Below are positions 1 through 5,789 of a stretch of DNA of 26,757 nt, piece after piece. The number at the start of each line of letters is the position of its first letter. Positions within the stretch are counted from its first letter, which is position 1. Both the position numbers and the translations under genes were made by a program. The stretch comes from CAZCFB01 sp964511535 (GTDB lineage Bacteria; Myxococcota_A; Polyangia; GCA-2747355; CAZCFB01): positions 1 to 26,757 of the forward strand of contig CAZEFW010000135.1 in the NCBI GenBank assembly GCA_964511535.1. Direction: 5' to 3'. The notes below the pieces were generated by a model. The model ran no database searches and had not been told where the DNA came from. It saw only the letters and a program-made list of their open reading frames with translations.

Positions 1-67
1 GTCGCCGGCGTGAAAGGCCGGTGTCCTTGGCCAGGCTAGACGATGGGGACTTATCTACTTCAACCAG

Positions 68-140
68 TGAGCCCAGTAGGATTCGAACCTACGACCAATA
101 GATTAAAAGTCTACTGCTCTGCCAACTGAGCTATGGGCCC
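68..140 (-). tRNA. tRNA-Lys (anticodon TTT)
   Basis: Read on the minus strand, the segment folds as a complete cloverleaf. A 7-bp acceptor stem (GGGCCCA with TGGGCTC, one G-U pair) is followed by the D-arm TAGCTCAGTTGG, an anticodon loop CTTTTAA giving anticodon TTT (lysine), and a T-arm GTAGG-TTCGAAT-CCTAC. The discriminator base is A and no CCA is encoded. The 73-nt length is normal. Confidence 0.96.
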
Positions 141-208
141 GGAGGCGCATGAAGACCTAGCAAAACGCCCCCCCCTTGTCAAGCGCCCGAGCCGCCTGGA
201 ATCAGGTG

Positions 209-244
209 AAAAAGGCCCCCTGGCCGACGGGCTGCCAGAGGGGC
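209..244 (-). terminator. Rho-independent terminator-like hairpin on the minus strand
   Basis: On the minus strand a G+C-rich hairpin (GCCCC-TC-TGGC arm against GCCA-GGGGGC, about 9 pairs with a small bulge) is followed directly by five T residues. The polarity fits termination of minus-strand transcripts only. No minus-strand gene lies immediately to its right, because that side holds the zapA promoter, so what it terminates is unclear. Confidence 0.5.
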
Positions 245-261
245 ACCTACATCGACTCACA

Positions 262-291
262 TTGACGCATTTGGCCGCTTTCCCGTACGAT
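262..291 (+). promoter_or_regulatory. Candidate sigma-70 promoter for zapA
   Basis: A -35 element TTGACG (262-267) and a -10 element TACGAT (286-291) are separated by 18 bp. This predicts transcription starting near 298 and a leader of about 60 nt before the TTG start of zapA. It also rules out the longer reading of zapA, whose first possible start at 291 would overlap the -10 box. Confidence 0.6.
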
Positions 292-359
292 TGATCCATC
301 GGAATCAACCAGGTCGGACGGCGACGAGAACAGACGGCGAGCACAAAGGGAAACAGCTC

Positions 360-656
360 TTGGCCAAGCCATCGGTGGTGGTACACATAGCGGGTCAGCG
401 GTACGTGATCCGGAGCGATGCAGAGGAGTCTTACATCCTCGAGCTGGGCAGGTACCTGGACGAGCAGATCCGCCAGGTGCAGAGCTCACCTCGCCCGGCA
501 GCGACCCAGAGCCAGGTGATCCTGGCCGCCCTGAACATCACGGACGAGCTGTTTCAGCATCGCAAGAGCCTGGATGATCTCAAGCAGGTGGTGACCGAAC
601 GAACGCGCTCGGTCATGGCCCTCATCGACGCGGAGGTCGACAAGATACAGAACTGA
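360..656 (+). CDS. zapA: Cell division protein ZapA
   Basis: ZapA is a small cytoplasmic protein that binds FtsZ and promotes bundling of its filaments at the division site. The 98-residue product has the family layout: an N-terminal beta-rich head (VVVHIAGQRYVIRSDAEESY) that binds FtsZ, then a long helix (about residues 25-98) that would form the dimer or tetramer coiled coil. I start it at TTG 360, which has an AAGGG ribosome binding site about 10 bases upstream and gives the usual family length. The longer frame from 291 would begin inside the promoter. A structured RNA and then rny follow, and the order zapA then 6S RNA is known from many proteobacteria. Overall identity is confident; the exact start is less so. 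Confidence 0.88.
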   Translation: MAKPSVVVHIAGQRYVIRSDAEESYILELGRYLDEQIRQVQSSPRPAATQSQVILAALNITDELFQHRKSLDDLKQVVTERTRSVMALIDAEVDKIQN

Positions 657-679
657 GTCAACATCAAAGTAAACACGAT

Positions 680-881
680 GTCCCTGCACAGTACGTGATG
701 GTCTGACGAAGGCTAACTGGACCAACACCTCGAGCAAGGGAGCTCCCGCTTGGCGTGGTGAGCGGGCTCTGGGACCCGGGGCCCAAGTGATCGCCTGAAG
801 CGCCTATGGAGCGCCCCCGTGGGTTTCGAACCAAATCCGTTCGACCTGCCTTGATCACGCGGCTGTGCGGGGATTTTTTTT
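680..881 (+). ncRNA. ssrS: Candidate 6S RNA (ssrS) with terminal U-run
   Basis: 6S RNA binds the RNA polymerase housekeeping holoenzyme as a promoter mimic. The roughly 200-nt segment has a long closing helix: 680-691 pairs with 863-874 (12 pairs, two of them wobble), then a small internal loop, then 694-699 pairs with 854-859 without mismatch. The interior contains further G+C-rich helices, including GGGAGCTCCC and GGGCTC...GGGCCC. The 3' strand of the closing helix runs straight into eight T residues (874-881), so the same helix could act as terminator. Size, long rod-like closing stem and position just downstream of zapA all match 6S RNA. I did not verify the central bubble against the family model, so another structured RNA remains possible. 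Confidence 0.65.
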
Positions 882-1323
882 GTCCGCCTGATTTGTTTCC
901 ATATTGTTTTCTCCAGGAATTCTGGTAGCGTTGCGGGGTTATAGTGCCGCCATCTGCCAAGGGGCAGGTGTTTATATATCGCGAGGAAGAGAGTTTGACC
1001 GAACGGAGTAACGCTCGGCTCAGGTTTGCAGGTAGGGGTGGGATTCTGACTCACCGATCACTTGCTGGCCGCTGGATCCAGATGCCTGGCTCCAGTTATA
1101 AAGACAGCCATCCTGGACGGAGGAAGTAACCAGGCAGCGGCTTGACTCCATGACCACGCGGAACCTTTGATGTTCCGGCGTGGTACGGGCACCAGGAGGC
1201 ACAGATTGGCATGTGCCAGAACCTGGCGGCTCTCCCTTGCGATACCTCGCCCCAGGGCGTGAAACGGGTGGTGGTGCGTCGAACCCTAGCAGCCGGGAAA
1301 ATTACCTGGCAGGAGAGTGGCGC
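882..1323 (+). other. 442-bp untranslated stretch upstream of rny, with hairpins
   Basis: No convincing protein gene is visible here. The stretch holds three A+T-rich islands resembling -10 elements (TATAGT at 940-945, TTTATATAT near 971-979, TATAAA at 1097-1102), but none has a good -35 partner. It also holds a CTGCC/GGCAG hairpin (954-967), a GGATCCAG/CTGGCTCC hairpin (about 1074-1093) and a strong hairpin at 1153-1184. The strong one has arms ACCACGCGGAAC and GTTCC-G-GCGTGGT with a single bulged base. An AGGAGG at 1195-1200 precedes a 52-codon open frame at 1211-1369 that overlaps the start of rny. The most economical reading is an rny promoter and structured leader. Confidence 0.4.
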
Positions 1324-2886
1324 GTGTCAGCAGCAGTCGTCGCGGTCGTCTCCTTGCTGGCACTGGTAGCCGGGGTCCTTGCGGGTATCTTTTTCCAGCG
1401 CCGCGCCGAGCGCCGGCGCGTTGGCTCCGCCCAGTCCCAGTCAGAAAAGCTGGTCAAGTCGGCCACGGCCGAGGCGGAATCGCTGCAGCGCAACTCCGAG
1501 CTGGAGGCCAAGGAGATCCTGTTCCGCGCCAAGAGCGAGGCGGAGCGGGAGAGCCGGGAGCGTGTCTCGGAGCTGCAAAAGCGCCAGGAGCGGTTGCTCA
1601 AACGGGAAGAGAATCTGGAACGCAAAGGGGACCTGCTGGCCAACAAGGAGAAGGACCTGGAGAAGAAGGAGCGTGACCTCACCAAGCGGGAGAAGACCGC
1701 GGAGGACAACGCTCGCAAGGCCCAGGAGCAGCTGGAAGGGGCCAGCAAGCGGCTGGAGGACATGGCCGCAATGACCCGGGAGCAAGCCCGGGATCTGCTG
1801 GTGAAGCAGACAACGGACGAGGCAAAGCAGCTGGCCGCGGCCGAGGTCAAGGAGATCGAAGAGGAGACCGAGCGGGAGGCACGGGAGCGCGCCACCACCA
1901 TCATCGCCGGCGCGGTGCAGCGGTTCGCCAGCGAGTATGTCACCGAGCGAACCGTGGCGGTGGTGAACCTGCCCAACGACGAGATGAAGGGCCGCATCAT
2001 CGGCCGCGAGGGGCGCAACATCCGCGCCCTGGAGGCGGCCACCGGGGTGGATCTGATCATCGACGACACCCCCGAGGCGGTGATCATCTCCTGCTTCCAT
2101 CCCATGCGGCGAGAGATCGCGCGCCTGGCCCTGACCCGCCTCATCGCTGACGGCCGGATCCACCCCTCACGGATCGAGGAGGTGGCGCGGCGGTGCGAGG
2201 AGGAGGTGGAGGCCGGGTGCCGGGAGGCGGGGGAGCAGGCGGTGTTCGATCTCGGCCTGCACCGGCTGCACGCCGAGCTGGTCAAGATGCTGGGGCAGCT
2301 GCAGTTCCGCTCGTCCTACGCGCAGAACCTGCTGCTGCACAGCAGCGAGGTGGGGTACCTGGCCGGGCTGATGGCCTCGGAGCTGGGGCTCAACGTCAAG
2401 CAGGCGCGGCGGGCCGGCCTGCTGCACGACATCGGCAAGGCGGTGGACCACGAGGTGGAGGGGTCCCACGCGCGCATCGGCGCCGACCTGGCGCGCAAGT
2501 ACGGCGAGAAGAAGCCGGTGGTCAACGCCATCCTGGCGCACCACGGCGAGGTGGCCCCGACCAGCGCCCTGGACGCCATCGTGGACGCGGCCAACCGCCT
2601 GAGCGCCCAGCGCCCCGGCGCGCGGCGCGAGCGGCTGCAGACCTACGTGCAGCGGCTGCACGACCTGGAGAAGATCTGCACCTCGTTCAAGGGCGTGGAC
2701 AAGGCGTACGCCATCCAGGCGGGCCGTGAGGTACGGGTCATCGTGGACAGCAAGTCCATCGACGACAAGATGGCGGTGCTCGTGAGCAAGGACATCGCCC
2801 GCAAGGTGGAATCCGAGCTGGCCTACCCCGGCCAGATCAGGGTCTGCGTCATCCGCGAGACCCGCTCCTCTTCGGTCGCGTCCTGA
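1324..2886 (+). CDS. rny: Ribonuclease Y
   Basis: RNase Y is a membrane-anchored endoribonuclease that starts mRNA decay. The 520-residue protein shows the full family order: one N-terminal membrane segment (about residues 4-24), a long charged coiled coil (about 30-200, Glu/Lys/Arg-rich), a KH RNA-binding domain with the GRIIGREGRNIR loop (near 222), and an HD hydrolase domain with H339 and the H368-D369 pair (LLHDIGKA), followed by the conserved C-terminal domain. Length equals the family norm. I choose GTG 1324 because AGGAGA lies 7 bases upstream and the membrane segment then begins at once; the frame is open back to 1180 but that extension is Pro/Gly-rich and unlike the family. Its TGA overlaps the ATG of the next gene, implying translational coupling. 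Confidence 0.96.
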   Translation: MSAAVVAVVSLLALVAGVLAGIFFQRRAERRRVGSAQSQSEKLVKSATAEAESLQRNSELEAKEILFRAKSEAERESRERVSELQKRQERLLKREENLERKGDLLANKEKDLEKKERDLTKREKTAEDNARKAQEQLEGASKRLEDMAAMTREQARDLLVKQTTDEAKQLAAAEVKEIEEETEREARERATTIIAGAVQRFASEYVTERTVAVVNLPNDEMKGRIIGREGRNIRALEAATGVDLIIDDTPEAVIISCFHPMRREIARLALTRLIADGRIHPSRIEEVARRCEEEVEAGCREAGEQAVFDLGLHRLHAELVKMLGQLQFRSSYAQNLLLHSSEVGYLAGLMASELGLNVKQARRAGLLHDIGKAVDHEVEGSHARIGADLARKYGEKKPVVNAILAHHGEVAPTSALDAIVDAANRLSAQRPGARRERLQTYVQRLHDLEKICTSFKGVDKAYAIQAGREVRVIVDSKSIDDKMAVLVSKDIARKVESELAYPGQIRVCVIRETRSSSVAS

Positions 2887-3665
2887 TGCGAGCCCTGTGC
2901 ATCGGCGACGTCGTCGGCGGCGTCGGCCGGCGCGCGCTCAAGGCCAAGCTGCCAATGCTGCGGGACCGCCACGCGGTGGACCTGGTCGTGGTCAACGCCG
3001 AGAACGCCGCGGGCGGCATCGGGCTGACGCCCGCCACGGCGCGGCAGATCTTCGACGCCGGCGCCGACGTGCTCACCGGGGGGAACCACCTGTGGAGACA
3101 CCGGGAGCTGGTGCCCTACCTGGACGAGGAGCAGCGGCTGCTGCGGCCGCTAAACTACCCGGACCCGGCGCCGGGCCGCGGCCACGGCGTGTTCGAGACC
3201 GCCGGGGGGATCGAGGTGGGCGTGCTCAACCTGCAGGGCCAGGCGTTCATGGATCCGGTGGGCTGCCCGTTTTCGGCCGGCGCCGCCGCCGTGGAGGCGC
3301 TGCGTCAGCGCACGCCGCTGGTGCTGGTGGACATGCACGCCGAGGCCACCAGCGAGAAGCGCGCCATGGGCTGGCACCTCGACGGACAGGTGAGCGCCAT
3401 CTTCGGCACCCACACCCACGTGCCCACCGCCGACGAGGAGGTGCTGCCTGGCGGCACCGGCTACATCACCGACCTCGGCATGACCGGGCCGTACCGATCG
3501 GTCATCGGCATGAAGACCGGCCCGGTGCTGCACCGCTTCATCACTCAGCGCCCCAGGGCGTGGTCCACGGCCAAGGAAGACGTGCGGATCTGCGGCGCGC
3601 TGTTCCACGTCGACGACGACACCGGCAAGTGCACCGCAGTGGAGCGGGTGCGCGAGGACATGTAG
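2886..3665 (+). CDS. ymdB: YmdB-type metallophosphoesterase (TIGR00282 family)
   Basis: This family comprises cytoplasmic dinuclear-metal phosphodiesterases; YmdB of Bacillus hydrolyses 2',3'-cyclic AMP and affects biofilm and motility gene expression, and its gene is commonly next to rny. The 259-residue product carries every expected metal ligand: D8 (GDVVG), E39 and N40 (NAENAAGG), N67 with H68 (GGNHLW), H151 (DMHAEATSEK), and H176 and H178 (GTHTHVPTADE). The signature TDLGMTGPYRSVIGM is also present. Length is typical. It starts at the ATG sharing bases with the rny stop codon, so the pair is almost certainly one transcript linking RNA decay with cyclic-nucleotide turnover. The name rests on family membership, not on demonstrated substrate. 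Confidence 0.93.
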   Translation: MRALCIGDVVGGVGRRALKAKLPMLRDRHAVDLVVVNAENAAGGIGLTPATARQIFDAGADVLTGGNHLWRHRELVPYLDEEQRLLRPLNYPDPAPGRGHGVFETAGGIEVGVLNLQGQAFMDPVGCPFSAGAAAVEALRQRTPLVLVDMHAEATSEKRAMGWHLDGQVSAIFGTHTHVPTADEEVLPGGTGYITDLGMTGPYRSVIGMKTGPVLHRFITQRPRAWSTAKEDVRICGALFHVDDDTGKCTAVERVREDM

Positions 3666-3676
3666 GGGCGGAGGTG

Positions 3677-3697
3677 GAAGCGGCGGGACGCCGCTTC
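3677..3697. terminator. Hairpin between convergent genes
   Basis: A perfect 9-bp stem (GAAGCGGCG and CGCCGCTTC) with a 3-base loop lies in the 34-bp gap between the stop codons of the ymdB-type gene (plus) and the deacetylase-fold gene (minus). Its position and symmetry suit a shared bidirectional terminator. There is no T-run on either side, so it may work only as a 3'-end stabiliser. Confidence 0.5.
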
Positions 3698-3699
3698 AG

Positions 3700-5586
3700 C
3701 TAGATGATCTCGAACCTGTACCGCTCCCGCGCCCGGGCTACCGCTTCGATATAGCCGGGGCGGACGAAGTAGCGGTTCAATGTCGGCTTGACCGGCATCA
3801 CCTGGGCCTTGCCCTCCCAGTACACCGGCTCGCCGTCCCCGCCCACCAGGCGCAGCCGGCCGTCGTCCACCGCCTCGCTGGTCTCCACCAGGGGCATGCG
3901 GTTCAGGTCCCGCTTCATGGCCTCGAGGTACCCCTGGTCGTCGGGCTCGAAGCAGAGCATCTGCTTCGAGTACAGGTAGGCGTTGTGGTAGTGGCGCGGG
4001 ATGTTCATCAGCCCGGTGCAGTCCAGGCGCTCGGCCATGAGCCGCAGCAGCTCCACCATCCAGCGCCCGACCCCGAGGCCGGGGTGCGCCTGGCCGGGGA
4101 GCCGGCGCCGGTCGAGGGTGAAGCTGGCCCGCGGGTTCTGCATCAACAGCCACTCGATGCTCACGGTGCGGTATGACTCGTCGGCGCCCTCCTCCACTGC
4201 CTCGGGCGAGGAGATGAGGGTCCGGTAGCGCGCCACCAGCTCAGTCAGCAGGTTGTCCGGGCTCGGCGGCCCGCCGTGGATGCGCAGCACCTGCCGCTGG
4301 GGGTCGTCGGTGTCGATGGCGAATTGCAGATCCGAGAAGCCGCGCTCGCGCAGCAGGTCGAGGAACCCGTAGTGCTCCAGGGCGAGCTGGAGCCCGTCGG
4401 CGCTGTAGAAGTCGAGGAACAGCCCCGAGCCGCCCTTGTGCACCAGCAAGTCCTCGAGGGTCTCCTCGGTGAGCTCCGGCGCCCCAGCGCTGAGCAGGGC
4501 CGGGTCCAGCTCCCGGCGCCGGCGGCGGAAGTAGCCGCGGATGTTGGAGGGGCGCTGGGAGCGGTGAATACGTACGCCCGTCAGGCTGGAGTAGATCATG
4601 TTGTAGGCCGCGGACCAGGCCATGGGCCAGTAGCCGCCGGCCAGGGTGACCGCCACCGGGACGCCGGCCTGATCCAGCCGCTCCAGCACCATCAGATCCC
4701 TGTCGAGCAGGCCCTTTTCGGAGATGGCGAAGTCCCCCAGGTCGTCCCGGCGATGCACGTCCACGCCGGCCAGGTAGATGGCCAGCTCCGGCTCGAACCG
4801 GCCCAGGGCGTCGTCCAGACTCCGGGCCACGGCCTCCAGGTAAGGCCCGTCGGTGACCCCGGCGGACAGCTCCACGTCGAGGGTGTTCTCCTTCTGCTCC
4901 ACCTGGGACCAAGACTGGCCGTGGACGCTCAGGGTGAACACGCGCTCATCGTCGCCGAATATCAGCGCCGTGCCGTTGCCCTGGTGGTAGTCCAGGTCCA
5001 CCACCAGCGCGCGGCGCAGCTTGCCCTGCTGCTGCAGCGCGCGGATCGCCACGGCCACGTCGTTGATGGGGCAGAGGCCCTCGGCGCGATCCCGCTGGGC
5101 GTGGTGGAACCCGCCGCCCAGGTTGAACACCGGGCCGCCGCCCTCGAGCGCCTCGCGGGCCGCCAGCAGGGTGCCCCCGGCCTGCAGCAGAAAGGAGCGC
5201 ATCGGGTCCTGACCCGCCAGCGCGTCGAAGCTGACGAACAGCAGCTCGGCCAGGCGCTCGGGGCGGCTGATGTCGGCCAGATACTCGGGCGCGTGGACCA
5301 GCTCCAGCTCCTGCGCGGAGATCGGCTCCGGCGTGAGCAACATGCCCTCCCCCAGCACGCCCACCTCGCGCATGCGCTCCACGACGCGCCCGCCACGATG
5401 CGTGTCGAAGGCGTGCCGCGCGGAGGCCGTCTTGACCGGCAAGACATAGTCGGGGTGATAGACCAGCTGCGCCCGGGGCGGCAGGCGGATGCCGAGGTCG
5501 CGCAGGGCGTTGGCCAGCCGCAGCCCCGCCATGTGAGCCTGGTACTTCACCTTGCCCCAGGTGTCGGAAGATCGATCCTTGGCCAT
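3700..5586 (-). CDS. Histone deacetylase-fold (AcuC-like) enzyme with long C-terminal extension
   Basis: The N-terminal part (about residues 35-345) is a zinc-dependent deacetylase of the arginase/deacetylase fold, related to AcuC and polyamine deacetylases. Visible active-site residues are H161-H162 (GGGFHHA), D197, D199 and H201 (DLDYHQGNGT), zinc ligand D276 (AGVDVHRRDD) and the catalytic tyrosine Y319 (AGGYW), so it should be active on an acetyl-lysine or acetyl-amine substrate. Residues about 346-628 are not part of that fold. They contain HPGLGVGRWMVELL (501-514) and NAYLYSKQMLCF (535-546), which resemble the acetyl-CoA loop and the following segment of GNAT acetyltransferases; this is inference. 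The total of 628 residues is nearly double a plain deacetylase. ATG 5586 has GGAGG 8 bases upstream. The gene follows the lipoprotein gene across a repeat-bearing 203-bp gap. Confidence 0.9.
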   Translation of the reverse strand: MAKDRSSDTWGKVKYQAHMAGLRLANALRDLGIRLPPRAQLVYHPDYVLPVKTASARHAFDTHRGGRVVERMREVGVLGEGMLLTPEPISAQELELVHAPEYLADISRPERLAELLFVSFDALAGQDPMRSFLLQAGGTLLAAREALEGGGPVFNLGGGFHHAQRDRAEGLCPINDVAVAIRALQQQGKLRRALVVDLDYHQGNGTALIFGDDERVFTLSVHGQSWSQVEQKENTLDVELSAGVTDGPYLEAVARSLDDALGRFEPELAIYLAGVDVHRRDDLGDFAISEKGLLDRDLMVLERLDQAGVPVAVTLAGGYWPMAWSAAYNMIYSSLTGVRIHRSQRPSNIRGYFRRRRRELDPALLSAGAPELTEETLEDLLVHKGGSGLFLDFYSADGLQLALEHYGFLDLLRERGFSDLQFAIDTDDPQRQVLRIHGGPPSPDNLLTELVARYRTLISSPEAVEEGADESYRTVSIEWLLMQNPRASFTLDRRRLPGQAHPGLGVGRWMVELLRLMAERLDCTGLMNIPRHYHNAYLYSKQMLCFEPDDQGYLEAMKRDLNRMPLVETSEAVDDGRLRLVGGDGEPVYWEGKAQVMPVKPTLNRYFVRPGYIEAVARARERYRFEII

Positions 5587-5648
5587 GGGCTACGCCTCCA
5601 GGTTCCCCGCTCGGCTGCTCACCGTCGCCAGGCTGTGCACATGTGGTG

Positions 5649-5686
5649 CCCCTCCGGGGGAGCGCGCCGTGCTCGCCTCGCTTCGC
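5649..5686. repeat. 38-bp direct repeat, copy 1
   Basis: This G+C-rich segment, beginning CCCCTCCGGGGGAGCGCG and ending CTCGCTTCGC, recurs without mismatch at 5728-5765, with a 79-bp period. Both copies lie in the 203-bp gap upstream of the deacetylase-fold gene. Each copy includes the short self-complementary core CCCCTCCGGGGG. Confidence 0.9.
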
Positions 5687-5727
5687 TCGTCGACCATCAT
5701 GTCGAAGCACCCTGTGCTCGCCAGACC

Positions 5728-5765
5728 CCCCTCCGGGGGAGCGCGCCGTGCTCGCCTCGCTTCGC
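5728..5765. repeat. 38-bp direct repeat, copy 2, ending in a hairpin
   Basis: Exact second copy of the repeat at 5649-5686. Its 3' end merges with a perfect hairpin at 5754-5770 (GCCTCGC, loop TTC, GCGAGGC), which copy 1 lacks because its flank differs. The hairpin sits just beyond the 3' end of the minus-strand lipoprotein gene (stop at 5790) and could end or stabilise that transcript. Confidence 0.9.
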
Positions 5766-5789
5766 GAGGCTCCGCGATGAAGCGGCGCG

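Noticed and set aside
1105..1140. Resemblance to the conserved loop of the bacterial signal recognition particle RNA
   Set aside because: GGACGGAGGAAGTAACCAGG superficially recalls the SRP domain IV sequence, but the flanking bases pair as CCTGG/CCAGG around the whole segment and the tetraloop with its asymmetric loop cannot be formed.
1180..1323. 48-codon N-terminal extension of RNase Y
   Set aside because: The extension is Pro/Gly-rich, precedes the membrane anchor and begins within the 3' arm of the 1153-1184 hairpin. GTG 1324 has a good ribosome binding site and gives the usual family length.
5649..5765. Two repeats considered as a CRISPR remnant
   Set aside because: There are only two copies, the spacing and composition do not vary as spacers do, and no cas gene is nearby.
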